Below, in pieces: positions 38,575 through 48,102 of a stretch of 64,000 nt of DNA. The notes below the pieces were generated by a model. It made no database searches, was not told where the DNA came from, and saw only the letters and a list, made by a program, of their open reading frames with translations. The stretch is from Roseinatronobacter alkalisoli (GTDB taxonomy: Bacteria > Pseudomonadota > Alphaproteobacteria > Rhodobacterales > Rhodobacteraceae), in assembly GCF_028745735.1 (NCBI RefSeq), contig NZ_JAQZSM010000002.1, positions 186,001 through 250,000 on the forward strand, given 5' to 3'. How positions within the stretch are numbered: the stretch's first letter is position 1; each line of letters opens with the position of its first letter. The translations under genes and the position numbers were made by a program.

Positions 38575-40244
38575 GCAAGGACAGGCTGATCTATCTTCCC
38601 CTTGGTGGCGCAGGCGAGGTGGGCATGAATGCCTATGTCTTCGGCTATGGACCAAAAGGGCGCGAACGCCTGATCCTTGTTGATCTTGGCGTGACCTTTT
38701 CTGATATGGCGTCCAGCCCCGGTGTGGACCTTATCATGCCGGACCTGCGCTGGCTGGAAGAACGCCGCGACCGTCTGGAAGCGATTATCATCACCCATGC
38801 GCATGAAGACCATGTCGGCGCTGTGGGGCAGCTGTGGCACAAGTTGCGCGTGCCGGTCTATGCACGTGATTTCACCGCGCGGATTGCGCGGCTGAAAATG
38901 CAGGATGCCGGCCAGGATCCGGAACAGGTGATCACTGTCGGCAAGGCCCCCGAAACGCTGGAACTCGGCCCTTTCCGTGTGCAGTTTTTCCCCGTGGCGC
39001 ATTCGCTGCCCGAAGCTTCGGGCGTGGTGATTGACACCCCTGCAGGCCGCGTCGTGCATTCGGGTGACTTCAAGGCCGACCGCACCCCCGGCGTGGGTGA
39101 ACCCCATGACCCTGAAATGCTGGCACAGATCGGACGCAGTGGCGTCAAGGCACTACTATGCGACAGCACCAATGTCATGAATACGCATGCCGGACGGTCC
39201 GAGGCAACCCTGACCGCCCCCATCGCACAGCTGATGCGCGACGCGCGCGGCATGGTTGTGGCCACGACATTCGCGTCCAACGTGGCGCGGCTGAAAACAC
39301 TCGCTGTGGCGGCGCATGAAGCAGGGCGGTCTGTGTGTCTGATGGGGCGGGCGATGCTGCGCATGACACAGGTGGCAACAGAAGCGGGCATCCTGAAGGA
39401 CTTCCCCCCCACCATCAGCCCCGAAGCGGCCAAGGATGTTCCCCGCGAAAAGTTGCTGCTGATCGTGACAGGCAGTCAGGGTGAAGGGCGCGCTGCATCG
39501 GCACAACTGGCGCGCGGCACCTATATGGGGCTGAACATGAAAGAAGGCGATACCTTCCTGTTTTCGTCCATGACCATTCCGGGAAATGAACGCGAGGTCG
39601 GGCGCGTGGTGAATGCGTTTGCAAGGATGGGTGTTGATGTTCTGGATAATTCCGCCCGTCTTTACCATGTGTCAGGTCATGCCAACCGCCCCGATCTGGA
39701 AGCGATGCATGATTTGATACAACCGCAGATGCTGATCCCGGTTCATGGCGAACACCGGATGCTGCACGAGCATGCGAAACTGGCGATTGCGCGCGGCATG
39801 CAATCCATGGTGGTGCCGAACGGGGCGGTTGTCGACCTGACCGGCGCTGCCCCTGTCTTGGTGGACGAGGTGGAAACCGGCCGCGTTTATCTGGATGGCA
39901 GCCGTATGATCGGGGCGATGGACGGTATTGTTCGCGACCGGATTCGCATGGCCATCGGCGGACATGTTTTCGTGACGCTTATTCTGGACGAAGATGATGA
40001 GTTGCTGGGTGACCCATGGGCCGAAATCGTGGGCCTGCGCCCGACCGGCAAGGGTGGCCAACCCCTGAATGAAATCATCGAGGAAGAGCTTGCGCAATAC
40101 CTGTCCCGCGCGGGTGCCAAGACGATGGCCGATGACGACAAACTGAATGACGGCTTGCGCCGTGTGGTGCGTCAGGTCACGATGGAAGAAATTGGCAAAA
40201 AACCGGAAGTCACGATTGTTGTCAGCCGCCTTATGAACGACTGA
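38571..40244 (+). CDS. rnj: Ribonuclease J
   Basis: Metallo-beta-lactamase/beta-CASP ribonuclease, 557 residues, with endonuclease and 5'-exonuclease activity in mRNA decay and rRNA maturation. The zinc motif is H76-A-H78-E-D80-H81, followed by FFPVAHSLPEASGVVIDT and the beta-CASP segments ATTFASNVARL and VTGSQGEGRAA. The C-terminal segment YHVSGHANRPDLEAM is also diagnostic. ATG 38571 follows AGGAG and overlaps coaX; an in-frame start at 38520 lies in coaX. Confidence 0.95.
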   Translation: MSKDRLIYLPLGGAGEVGMNAYVFGYGPKGRERLILVDLGVTFSDMASSPGVDLIMPDLRWLEERRDRLEAIIITHAHEDHVGAVGQLWHKLRVPVYARDFTARIARLKMQDAGQDPEQVITVGKAPETLELGPFRVQFFPVAHSLPEASGVVIDTPAGRVVHSGDFKADRTPGVGEPHDPEMLAQIGRSGVKALLCDSTNVMNTHAGRSEATLTAPIAQLMRDARGMVVATTFASNVARLKTLAVAAHEAGRSVCLMGRAMLRMTQVATEAGILKDFPPTISPEAAKDVPREKLLLIVTGSQGEGRAASAQLARGTYMGLNMKEGDTFLFSSMTIPGNEREVGRVVNAFARMGVDVLDNSARLYHVSGHANRPDLEAMHDLIQPQMLIPVHGEHRMLHEHAKLAIARGMQSMVVPNGAVVDLTGAAPVLVDEVETGRVYLDGSRMIGAMDGIVRDRIRMAIGGHVFVTLILDEDDELLGDPWAEIVGLRPTGKGGQPLNEIIEEELAQYLSRAGAKTMADDDKLNDGLRRVVRQVTMEEIGKKPEVTIVVSRLMND

Positions 40245-40250
40245 TATGCA

Positions 40251-40301
40251 GCGGGGATGGGGGCTTGCGCCAACCATCCCCGCACCTTGTGACGTTTTTT
40301 T
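40251..40301 (+). terminator. Probable terminator after rnj
   Basis: A ten-base stem (GCGGGGATGG at 40251-40260 with CCATCCCCGC at 40274-40283) is followed, after 11 bases, by seven T's (40295-40301). The stem is strong, but the T-run is further away than usual. It ends the nuo-birA-coaX-rnj direction and faces the converging doeA gene. Confidence 0.55.
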
Positions 40302-40361
40302 GGATATTTGTACCAGAATGAAAACCTGCTGTCCCTGACAGAACTGCGTCGGGTGTAGGAC

Positions 40362-41543
40362 TTATTTCACGAAAATCTCGCGTGGGGTTTTGCACAGCAA
40401 TTCCGGCCCGTTTTCGGTAATCAGGACCGGTTCGGTAATTTCCAGCCCGCCGTCATCCAGCCAAAGCGCGGGCATGAAATGCAGCACCATGCCCGGTTTC
40501 AGTTCAGTCATGGCCCCGCTGCGCAAGGACAGGGTGCGTTCGCCCCAATCCGGCGGGTAGCTAAGCCCAATGGAATAGCCACAGCGGTTGTCCTTCTCAA
40601 AGCCCTTCTTGTTCAGCGTGACATTGAAGGCGATGGCAACATCCTCGGCCCGTGCCCCTGGCCGACACCAGGCCAACCCGGCCTCCGTCGCTTCCAGAAC
40701 GGCCTCTTCTGCGTGGCGATAAAGGTCCGGCACAGTGCCGAAAAACAGTGTGCGCGATTGCGGGCAATGATAGCGCCGGTGAACCCCGGCGATTTCGAAG
40801 AATGTCGCCTCGCCCGCGCGCATGGGGCGGTCATCCCATGTCAGATGCGCGGCAGTCGCATCCAGCCCGGAGGGGGCCATGGGCACAATTGCAGGATAGT
40901 CGCCCCATTGCCCGTCCGCGCCCTGAATGCCCGCGCGGGTGATTTCCGCCACCAGCATGTTTTTCGGCATGCCCGGTTCCGCCACATCCATAATAACCTG
41001 ATGCATGCGTTCCACGATACGCGCGGCACGGCGTATATACAGCAATTCAGACTCGGATTTGACCAGCCTTTGCCAGTTCACCAACCCCGTGGCATCGACG
41101 AACCGTGCATCTCCCAGATGGTTGAGCAATGTTTGATGGGCCGCAGCGGAATAGTAGTAATTGTCCATCTCCACCCCGATCCAGCCGGTATGCCAGCCGC
41201 GATCAATGATCAGCGCAGACAGGGCTTCCATCGTGTGTTTCTGGGGGTTTTGCACGTAGCTGTCATCATAGGGAACAATATTCCCGCCCTCTTTCATGAA
41301 CACGGTCCGGCGTGCGCCCGGCTCGTCAATGCCGCGCCCCCACCAGACGGGTTCCCCTTCCATTGGCAGCAGCACGGCCTGATGCACATAGAAGGACCAG
41401 CCGTCATAGCCGGAAATCCAGTTCATGTTGGACGGGTCGGAAATGACAAGCAGGTCAATGCCGCGCTTGGACATGTCCGCGCGGGTCAGGGCAATGCGCG
41501 CTTCATATTCGGCATCTGTGAAATTCGGGTTGGTGGTGGTCAT
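40362..41543 (-). CDS. doeA: Ectoine hydrolase DoeA (M24/creatinase-like)
   Basis: A 393-residue protein with a creatinase N-domain and a pita-bread M24 domain. DPSNMNWISGYDGWSFYVHQ near residue 56 and the companion aminotransferase gene fit DoeA (EutD), which opens the ectoine ring to N-acetyl-diaminobutyrate. The usual M24 metal ligands appear substituted (FFEIAGVHRRYHCPQSRTLFF, read in parts, and MLHFMPA-like end), which fits creatinase-like rather than metallopeptidase chemistry. It follows the aminotransferase gene by 83 bases. Without doeB or a transporter nearby, the route is incomplete in this window. Confidence 0.8.
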   Translation of the reverse strand: MTTTNPNFTDAEYEARIALTRADMSKRGIDLLVISDPSNMNWISGYDGWSFYVHQAVLLPMEGEPVWWGRGIDEPGARRTVFMKEGGNIVPYDDSYVQNPQKHTMEALSALIIDRGWHTGWIGVEMDNYYYSAAAHQTLLNHLGDARFVDATGLVNWQRLVKSESELLYIRRAARIVERMHQVIMDVAEPGMPKNMLVAEITRAGIQGADGQWGDYPAIVPMAPSGLDATAAHLTWDDRPMRAGEATFFEIAGVHRRYHCPQSRTLFFGTVPDLYRHAEEAVLEATEAGLAWCRPGARAEDVAIAFNVTLNKKGFEKDNRCGYSIGLSYPPDWGERTLSLRSGAMTELKPGMVLHFMPALWLDDGGLEITEPVLITENGPELLCKTPREIFVK

Positions 41544-41626
41544 GGGCGCGCAAACCTTGGACTGGGCGACGGAATGCCCCTTTCCCCGCCCGGATCATCC
41601 TTGGGGAAAGGGGGGTACAGAATGGA

Positions 41627-43003
41627 TTACAACGCGCCGGTGACCGCGTTCAGGGCGTCGACAGTCGCATCGACCACCTGATCAATTTCAGCGGGCGTGA
41701 TGCAGAGTGGCGGCGCAAAGCCGATAATTTCACCCTGCGGCATTGCGCGGGCAATAACATGGCGCTTGGCCATTTCACCCACGACCTGCGCGGTAACCTT
41801 GTCGGCGGCGTCAAAATCTGCACCTGTTGCAGGGTCGCGCTGTAACTCAATGGCAGCCATCAACCCTTCGCCGCGCACATCGCCCACGAACCGGTGCGAC
41901 CCTAATGCGGTTTTCAACGCTTGCTGGAAATAAGCGCCGGTGTCGCGCGCATTCTGAACCAGACCCAGATCATCGACCAGTTTCAGGTTGGCAACCCCTG
42001 CCGCCGCCCCGATCGGGTGCGCGGAATAAGTCCAGCCATGCCCGAACGGTCCGAATTTGTCGGTGCCTTCTTCCAGCACCTTGAACAGGTCATCACTGAC
42101 AATCGACCCCGACAGCGGCGCATAGGCCGACGTCAGCCCCTTGGCGATGGTGATGATATCAGGCGTGATCCCGTAATGGGTGGACCCCATCATGGTGCCC
42201 AGACGGCCGAAACCGGTCACAACCTCATCCGCGATCAGCAGGATGTCATGTTTTTTCAGAATAGCCTGAATCGCATCCCAATAGCCTGCGGGCGGCGGGA
42301 CAATGCCGCCTGTGCCAAGGATCGGTTCGCCGATGAAAGCCCCGATCGTGTCCGCGCCTTCGCGCTCGATCAGCGCTTCCAGTTCCGCGGCGCAATGGGC
42401 GGTGAATTCGGCCTCTGACATGTCCTTGCGCGGGCGGCGGAAATAATAGGGCGCTTCGGTATGGACCACTTCGGACAATGGCAGGCCGAATTTGTTGTGA
42501 AAGGGCGTCAACCCCGTCAGTGACCCGGTAATCAGGCCGGACCCGTGATAGCCGCGCCAGCGCGAGATGATCTTGCGCTTTTCGGGGCGGCCCAGAACAT
42601 TCTGGATATACCAGACAAGTTTCACATTGGTTTCATTGGCATCTGACCCGCCAAGGCCGAAATAAACCTTGTTCATATGCGCGGGCGCACGGTCTGCCAC
42701 CATTTTTGCCAATGTGATCGATGCTTCTGTGCCGTGGCCGACATAGGCATGGTAATAGGACAGTTCATGCGCCTGTCTGGAAATTGCCTCGGCTATTTCG
42801 GTGCGGCCATAGCCGACATTGACGCAATACAGCCCTGCAAACGCGTCCAGAAAACGGTTGCCGTCGCGGTCTTCGATGAACACGCCGCTGCCGGTTTTTA
42901 CGATGCGGTTTGCACTTTCCCCGCGCGCATGCTGGCCAAAAGCGGTGGAGGGGTGCAGAAAATTTTCCCGGTCCCACTGGCTGAGCTGGTCATTGGTAAG
43001 CAT
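41627..43003 (-). CDS. doeD: Diaminobutyrate aminotransferase DoeD (class III)
   Basis: A 458-residue PLP-dependent class III aminotransferase. The PLP pocket is visible: D259 in LLIADEVVTGFGRLG and Schiff-base K288 in ITIAKGLTSAYAPLSG. Long stretches such as AFAGLYCVNVGYGR and SYYHAYVGHGTEASI match, from memory, the DoeD transaminase that converts L-2,4-diaminobutyrate to aspartate semialdehyde. Annotation as a generic aminotransferase would also be defensible. ATG 43003 has GGA at ribosome-binding distance; an upstream ATG at 43018 would include that GGA in the coding sequence. It is first in the doeD-doeA pair. Confidence 0.78.
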   Translation of the reverse strand: MLTNDQLSQWDRENFLHPSTAFGQHARGESANRIVKTGSGVFIEDRDGNRFLDAFAGLYCVNVGYGRTEIAEAISRQAHELSYYHAYVGHGTEASITLAKMVADRAPAHMNKVYFGLGGSDANETNVKLVWYIQNVLGRPEKRKIISRWRGYHGSGLITGSLTGLTPFHNKFGLPLSEVVHTEAPYYFRRPRKDMSEAEFTAHCAAELEALIEREGADTIGAFIGEPILGTGGIVPPPAGYWDAIQAILKKHDILLIADEVVTGFGRLGTMMGSTHYGITPDIITIAKGLTSAYAPLSGSIVSDDLFKVLEEGTDKFGPFGHGWTYSAHPIGAAAGVANLKLVDDLGLVQNARDTGAYFQQALKTALGSHRFVGDVRGEGLMAAIELQRDPATGADFDAADKVTAQVVGEMAKRHVIARAMPQGEIIGFAPPLCITPAEIDQVVDATVDALNAVTGAL

Positions 43004-43020
43004 GGCACTTCCTTTCATCT

Positions 43021-43034
43021 GCCCCGGCCGGGGC
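43021..43034 (-). repeat. 14-base perfect G/C palindrome in the doeD leader
   Basis: GCCCCGGCCGGGGC is perfectly self-complementary and lies 18 bases upstream of the doeD start codon. The rest of the 188-base upstream gap is unusually G/C-rich, with an additional GTCCCC/GGGGAC inverted pair near 43077 and 43105. A perfect -35-like TTGACA (minus strand, 43118-43123) is visible but no convincing -10. It could be an mRNA hairpin affecting translation, or a regulator site. Confidence 0.4.
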
Positions 43035-43191
43035 GCATTCCTGTGTCGCTGTCGGGGGTGCGGGGAGGCTGATTCGTCCCCCGTCCTGGCCCCAACCTGC
43101 CGGAGGGGACAGGGCTTTGTCAAACGATGTTGACGCCGCAGCGCAGAACCGCACCATACACACGCATAGTGCAGGAAATTGCGCATCACCG

Positions 43192-43446
43192 CTAGGGTGT
43201 CTGTCCCTTTGGTGTCAGTCTGTAACTGCCTTCGGGCAGGTTCAGCGCGGCCCCCAGATCGCGCAGTTGCACCAGCGACAAGGTGATGACCACATCATCA
43301 TTCCGCTGCGGGTTGAACTGGCGCAGGGTAATGCAATCTTCAAACGCGGTAATGACGATGTCTTCGCGCAATTCTTCTTGACGCGGCGCGCCTTCATCGA
43401 CCAGCGTGACTATTGTGGCGTCGAAATCGTGTTCGATGGTAAACAT
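43192..43446 (-). CDS. 84-residue protein of unknown function
   Basis: A small protein with no signal peptide or transmembrane segment, beginning MFTIEHDFDATIVTLVDEG. The sequence alternates beta-like strands and acidic loops and ends YRLTPKGQTP. It sits 49 bases after metG on the same strand, so read-through is plausible. I do not recognise a family and cannot propose a function. Confidence 0.55.
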   Translation of the reverse strand: MFTIEHDFDATIVTLVDEGAPRQEELREDIVITAFEDCITLRQFNPQRNDDVVITLSLVQLRDLGAALNLPEGSYRLTPKGQTP

Positions 43447-43495
43447 GTGCCAAGCCTAGTGCAGGCGCTGGCACATGAAAAGGTCAAATCATCGC

Positions 43496-45211
43496 TTAGC
43501 GCTGGCCGGAAAACTGTGCTTCCCAATCGGCGCGGTTTTCATCCGTGATCTTGGTAAACAGGACATCGGGAACGCTGAAAGCATGGCCAGCATCCAGATG
43601 AGTCAGCGCATCAGCCGCGCTCTCCGGCCAGGACCAGTCGTCGCAATTCATGGCCGCCATCATGCTGGCGGTCGCATCCGGTATGAACGGGCGTGAGATG
43701 ATGGCGTAGAACCGGATCAGGTTCAGCGCCAGCCGGATTTGCGCAGCGGCCTGTTCCGGGTCGGACTTGAAGACCGACCATGGTGCCGCATCCTGCAGAT
43801 ATTCATTGCCCAGCACCCAAAGCGCGCGCAAATCCGCGGCGGATTTGCGGATTTCCATCCCTTCCATATGCGTTTCATAGGCGCGCAGGCGGGTATTGAG
43901 GGCGTCCATAAGTGCGGCTTCGCGGTCACCATAGCTGCCGCCTTCGGGCAGCGCCTCGCCGAATTTTGACCGGCAGAACTTGGTCACACGGCTGACCAGA
44001 TTGCCCAGAACATCGGCCAGATCCTTGTTCACGCTGGCCTGAAAGTTTTCCCACGTGAATTCAGAATCCGAACTTTCGGGGGCATGTGACAACAGCCACC
44101 AGCGCCAGTAATCAGCGGGCAGAATTGCCAGCGCTTGGTCCATGAAAACGCCGCGCCCCTGCGATGTTGAAAATTGTCCACCATCATAATTCAGGTAATT
44201 GAATGACTTGATGTAATCGACCAGTTTCCATGGCTCGCCGGATCCCATCAGCGTGGCGGGGAAACCCAGCGTGTGGAAGGGCACATTGTCCTTGCCCATG
44301 AATTGCACATATCGAACATCATCCGCGCCAAGGTCCGTACGCCACCAGCGTTGCCATGCACTGTCATCAAATCCTTGCGCATCGGCCCATTCGGCGGTGG
44401 CGGCAATATACTCGATGGGGGCGTCGAACCAGACATAGAACACCTTGCCTTCCATGCCAGGCCAGTCTTCGGTGCCCTTCCTGACGGGAATTCCCCAGTC
44501 CAGATCGCGGGTAATGCCGCGGTCCTGCAACCCGTCACCGTCATGCAGCCATTTCTTGGCGATGGATGTTGTCAGGATAGGCCAGTTGCGCTGGCTGTCG
44601 ATCCATTGGTCCAGCCGGTCGCGCATATTGGACTGGCGCAGGAACAGATGCTTGGTTTCGCGCACTTCCAGATCGGTGGACCCCGAAATTGCGGACCGCG
44701 GATTAATCAGGTCAGTTGGGGCAAGTTGCTTGGTGCAGTTTTCACATTGGTCACCGCGCGCGCGGTCATAGCCGCAATTGGGGCAGGTGCCTTCAATATA
44801 GCGGTCCGGCAGAAAGCGGCCATCGGCGTTGGAATAGACCTGTTTTTCCGACACTTCGGAAATAAGTCCCGCATCTGCCAGTTTGCCCGCCAGATGTTGG
44901 GTCAGCATATGGTTGCGCTGGCTGGAGGACCGCCCGTAATGGTCAAATGACAGCCGGAACCCGCGCGCCAGTTCTGCCTGCACATCATGCATTTCCGCGC
45001 AATAGTCGGCCACTGGTTTCCCGGCCTTGGCGGCGGCCAGTTCCGCGGGGGTGCCATGTTCATCGGTCGCGCAGATAAACATCACCTCATGCCCGCGTGC
45101 GCGGCTGTAGCGCGCATAAAGGTCGGCCGGAAGCTGACTGCCGACAAGATTGCCCAGATGTTTGATGCCATTGATATATGGCAGGGCCGAGGTGATCAGA
45201 ATTCGCGCCAT
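43496..45211 (-). CDS. metG: Methionine--tRNA ligase
   Basis: Class I synthetase of 571 residues attaching Met to tRNA. The HIGH-equivalent is HLGN at residues 18-21 ([13 protein letters not shown]), and a zinc knuckle shows four cysteines ([17 protein letters not shown]). The KMSKS region reads QFSTSQGRG, with Gln in the first Lys position and Thr at the second; related alphaproteobacterial enzymes have KFSTS-like versions. There is no C-terminal tRNA-binding domain, consistent with the length. I chose ATG 45211 ([13 protein letters not shown]); an in-frame extension to 45331 has no similarity. Confidence 0.95.
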   Translation of the reverse strand: MARILITSALPYINGIKHLGNLVGSQLPADLYARYSRARGHEVMFICATDEHGTPAELAAAKAGKPVADYCAEMHDVQAELARGFRLSFDHYGRSSSQRNHMLTQHLAGKLADAGLISEVSEKQVYSNADGRFLPDRYIEGTCPNCGYDRARGDQCENCTKQLAPTDLINPRSAISGSTDLEVRETKHLFLRQSNMRDRLDQWIDSQRNWPILTTSIAKKWLHDGDGLQDRGITRDLDWGIPVRKGTEDWPGMEGKVFYVWFDAPIEYIAATAEWADAQGFDDSAWQRWWRTDLGADDVRYVQFMGKDNVPFHTLGFPATLMGSGEPWKLVDYIKSFNYLNYDGGQFSTSQGRGVFMDQALAILPADYWRWWLLSHAPESSDSEFTWENFQASVNKDLADVLGNLVSRVTKFCRSKFGEALPEGGSYGDREAALMDALNTRLRAYETHMEGMEIRKSAADLRALWVLGNEYLQDAAPWSVFKSDPEQAAAQIRLALNLIRFYAIISRPFIPDATASMMAAMNCDDWSWPESAADALTHLDAGHAFSVPDVLFTKITDENRADWEAQFSGQR

Positions 45212-45276
45212 GATGGTCCCCGTATATGCGTATTTGCCCCCGTTTAGTGCAATTCCGCGCCAAGAGGAAACCAGTT

Positions 45277-46626
45277 TTATTTTTTTGCCCCGGTCGTGCT
45301 GGCATGGGCCTTTGCCGGTGGGTCCAGACATGCGGCCAATCGTGCAAAGGCCTGCCTGATCCCCCCTGGTGCCGGTTCTGCGACAAAAGCGTCCAGCGCG
45401 GGCCAGACCCTGATTGCGCGGTCGACCAGCGGGTCGGAACCGGCGTCATACAGCCCCGCCTGAATCATCATTTCCGCGCGGTCATAGGCCCCCAGCATAC
45501 GGCGCGCTTCGGATATGCGGGCGTTTTCTTCCGGTGTGGCAGCCTTGGGCAGGGCGCGGCTGACCGATCGCAGCACATCGATTGCCGGGAACCGCCCGCG
45601 TTCGGCAATGGCGCGGTCCATGACAACATGCCCGTCCAGCACCCCGCGCAGAATATCGGCCACGGGCTCTTCCATATCGGACCCGGCGACCAGAACCGTG
45701 AAAATGCCGGTAATTGCGCCCACCCCGTCCAGACCGGGGCCTGCGCGTTCGGCCAGTGCCATGATCTGATGCGCGGTCGACGGGGGGAAACCGCGCAGGC
45801 TGCCGTCTTCGCCGCCGGACAGGGCCACTTCGCGGTGTGCTTCGGCAAGGCGGGTAATGCTGTCGGCCAGATACAGCACCTGCTTGCCCTGATCGCGGAA
45901 ATATTCCGCCACGCACATGGCGGCGGCGGCGCAACGCCTGCGCGTCAGCGGCGGCTGGTCCGATGTCGCTGTGACCACAACTGACCGCGCCATTCCTTCG
46001 GGGCCAAGCACATCTTCGATGAAATCGCGTAATTCGCGCCCGCGCTCGCCGATCAGTGCAATCACCACCACATCTGCCTGCATGTTGCGCGCGAAATTGC
46101 CCAGCAGCATGGATTTCCCCACCCCGGACCCCGCGAACAGGCCGATACGCTGCCCCTCGACCAGCGGCAGAAGGGTGTTGAACACGGCCATGCCAGTATT
46201 CAGCCTGGCCCCCAGCCGCCCGCGCCGTGCCGGGTCCGGTGGGTTCTGGCGCAAGGGGCGTGCGACCGGTCCCGGCAATATCGGGCGGCCGTCCAGCGAC
46301 TGGCCATAGGGATCGATTACCCGCCCGATCCAGCTGTCATCGGGGGCAAGCCCGCGCGAACCGATCAGTTCCGCCCTGTCGCCAATGGCCAGCCCGTCAC
46401 ATGGCCCGTCGGGCAGGGCAATCACCTCGGCTTCTGTCATGCGCAGAATTTCGGCATGAACGGTTGTCCCGTCCTGCGCCCCCACCTCCAGCCAGTCGCC
46501 GATTCGCGCTTCGCGTATCAACCCGCTTATGCCAAGCGTCTGCCCGTCGATCCACATGATACGACCGGACACGCGCACGACACGCATTTTCGCAACCTCT
46601 GCGCGAAGTAAATCCAGATGGTTCAT
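45277..46626 (-). CDS. fliI: Flagellar export ATPase FliI
   Basis: The 449-residue hexameric ATPase of the flagellar type III export apparatus, related to F1-beta. Walker A is AGSGVGKS at residues 165-172. [16 protein letters not shown] and [19 protein letters not shown] are family signatures, and [24 protein letters not shown] (read in parts) is the C-terminal hallmark. It runs divergently from flgB across a 104-base promoter region. Confidence 0.95.
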   Translation of the reverse strand: MNHLDLLRAEVAKMRVVRVSGRIMWIDGQTLGISGLIREARIGDWLEVGAQDGTTVHAEILRMTEAEVIALPDGPCDGLAIGDRAELIGSRGLAPDDSWIGRVIDPYGQSLDGRPILPGPVARPLRQNPPDPARRGRLGARLNTGMAVFNTLLPLVEGQRIGLFAGSGVGKSMLLGNFARNMQADVVVIALIGERGRELRDFIEDVLGPEGMARSVVVTATSDQPPLTRRRCAAAAMCVAEYFRDQGKQVLYLADSITRLAEAHREVALSGGEDGSLRGFPPSTAHQIMALAERAGPGLDGVGAITGIFTVLVAGSDMEEPVADILRGVLDGHVVMDRAIAERGRFPAIDVLRSVSRALPKAATPEENARISEARRMLGAYDRAEMMIQAGLYDAGSDPLVDRAIRVWPALDAFVAEPAPGGIRQAFARLAACLDPPAKAHASTTGAKK

Positions 46627-46673
46627 CCCGTTCCTTTCGCGGCTTCTGCTGCTTTTGCGACTGTTGGTTACCT

Positions 46674-46700
46674 ATCCTTAAGCGAATCAGTCTTAAGGAT
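46674..46700. promoter_or_regulatory. 9-9-9 inverted repeat in the fliI/flgB divergent promoter
   Basis: ATCCTTAAG (46674-46682) and CTTAAGGAT (46692-46700) are perfect inverted complements separated by nine bases, sitting 31 bases before the chosen flgB start and about 50 bases from the fliI start. Such a symmetric site midway between divergent flagellar genes suits a dimeric regulator controlling both. It contains two TTAA tetramers with an 11-base spacing, so it is not the canonical CtrA TTAA-N7-TTAA motif. No regulator gene lies beside it. Confidence 0.5.
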
Positions 46701-46730
46701 GAGTGTATCCAAATGACGGGAGAAGCCCTC

Positions 46731-47111
46731 ATGTTCGAATTACCTGATGTCATGCGCATGGCGCAGCAGATGGCGCGCCACGCCGCCGCGCGGCAGGTGG
46801 TGATATCTGAAAATGTCGCCCATGCCGACACGCCGGGATATCAGGCGCGCGATCTGCCCAGCTTCGGCGCGACATATGCTGATGGCCTGTCCTTGCGTGC
46901 AACGCGGGCGGGCCATTTCGGTTTTGACACTGCTGCGGGGGTGCCTGCCGCGCGGACCGACCCGACCACGACAACCCGTTCCCCGAATGGCAACACCGTA
47001 TCGCTGGAACACCAGATAATGCGGGCCGCCGAAACCCGGCAAAGCCATGACATGGCGCTGTCCGTCTATTCCGCCGCGCGCAACATCCTGCGCACGGCGC
47101 TTGGCAATTAG
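46731..47111 (+). CDS. flgB: Flagellar basal-body rod protein FlgB
   Basis: Proximal rod component (126 residues) exported through the flagellar apparatus. The N-terminal segment QVVISENVAHADTPGYQARD is the rod/hook signature, and the C-terminal helix carries ETRQSHDMALSVYSAARNIL. I chose ATG 46731, preceded by GGGAGAAG at correct spacing; the ATG at 46713 would add six residues and lacks a good site. Confidence 0.9.
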   Translation: MFELPDVMRMAQQMARHAAARQVVISENVAHADTPGYQARDLPSFGATYADGLSLRATRAGHFGFDTAAGVPAARTDPTTTTRSPNGNTVSLEHQIMRAAETRQSHDMALSVYSAARNILRTALGN

Positions 47112-47122
47112 GGGGGCATCAA

Positions 47123-47515
47123 ATGGCTGATCTGTTAGGGGTTTTTACTGTCGCGGCGTCCGGCATGGACGCGCAATCGCGCCGTCTGCGGCATGTATCC
47201 GAAAATATTGCCAATGCCGATACCCCCGGCTACCGGCGCAAAACCATTGATTTTCACGCAACAATTGACCGGGCGAGTGGACTGGCGCGCGTCGCTGTCG
47301 GCCCCGTTATTCTTGATCGTGGGGAATTGCCGCGTGTCTATGACCCGGGCCATGCCCTGGCGGATGAACAGGGATATTATGATGGGTCGTCTGTTGATCA
47401 GATGATCGAAATCGCCGACGCGCGCGAAGCCGGGCGCAGTTACGAAGCCAATTTACGCATGTTCGATCAGGCGCGGCAGATGTCGCAGGGCCTGCTTGAT
47501 CTGCTGCGCCGTTAA
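47123..47515 (+). CDS. flgC: Flagellar basal-body rod protein FlgC
   Basis: Proximal rod protein of 130 residues. It starts MADLLGVFTVAASGMDAQS, has the rod signature SENIANADTPGYRRK and a C-terminal coiled-coil segment ARQMSQGLLDLLRR. It is 11 bases after flgB and 14 bases before fliE, as in other flagellar operons. Confidence 0.93.
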   Translation: MADLLGVFTVAASGMDAQSRRLRHVSENIANADTPGYRRKTIDFHATIDRASGLARVAVGPVILDRGELPRVYDPGHALADEQGYYDGSSVDQMIEIADAREAGRSYEANLRMFDQARQMSQGLLDLLRR

Positions 47516-47529
47516 AAGGGACCTGAGAC

Positions 47530-47829
47530 ATGAAAATTCCAGCAAGCATTGCTGTCCAAAGCTACGATCTGGCGCGCAACGCCGCCGCCCCCGGCCCGAA
47601 GGACGGGGGGACAGCGCGCGCCGAAGCCGCATTTGGCGCGCAGATGGCCAGTTTCACCGAAACCCTGCGTCAGGCCGATACCGCTGCCGCCAGTTCCATG
47701 ATCACCGGTGCCAACCCTCACGCGCTGGTTGAAGCGGTGGCCGCCACCGAACTGGCCGTCGAAACCGCCGTTGCTGTGCGCAACAAGGTGGTCGAGGCGT
47801 ATCTCGAAATTCTGCGCATGCCGGTCTGA
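47530..47829 (+). CDS. fliE: Flagellar hook-basal body complex protein FliE
   Basis: A 99-residue protein linking the MS ring to the rod. The C-terminal part with ANPHALVEAVAATELAVETAV and NKVVEAYLEILRMPV is the conserved region. The N-terminal half is variable and Ala/Gly-rich. The stop is three bases before fliQ. Confidence 0.9.
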   Translation: MKIPASIAVQSYDLARNAAAPGPKDGGTARAEAAFGAQMASFTETLRQADTAAASSMITGANPHALVEAVAATELAVETAVAVRNKVVEAYLEILRMPV

Positions 47830-47832
47830 GCC

Positions 47833-48102
47833 ATGAATGAAGCGGTTTTCTTTGACACATTGCGCCAGGGCCTGTGGGTCGCGACGCTGATTGCAATTCC
47901 CATCCTGACCGCCGCGCTGGTCGCGGGCATAACAGTGGGGCTGTTTCAGGCACTGACCTCGATTCAGGAAATGACGCTGACATTTGTTCCCAAACTGGCG
48001 GCAATCCTTGTCGTGTTCTGGGTGTCGATGAGTTTCATGACCGCGACACTGGTCGCCTTTTTCCATGACCAGATTCTGCCCCTTATCGCCGGGGGTGTGT
48101 GA
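47833..48102 (+). CDS. fliQ: Flagellar export protein FliQ
   Basis: An 89-residue membrane component of the type III export gate with two helices, LIAIPILTAALVAGITVGLF and ILVVFWVSMSFMTATLVAFF. The linking ALTSIQEMTLTFVPK is the FliQ/FliQ-type signature. The stop overlaps the start of flgF by one base (TGATG). fliP is not in this window. Confidence 0.93.
   Translation: MNEAVFFDTLRQGLWVATLIAIPILTAALVAGITVGLFQALTSIQEMTLTFVPKLAAILVVFWVSMSFMTATLVAFFHDQILPLIAGGV

Noticed and set aside
46668-46696. CtrA-binding site in the flagellar promoter
   Set aside because: TTAA half-sites have 11-base spacing, and the upstream TTAC-N6-TTAA also departs from the TTAA-N7-TTAA consensus.
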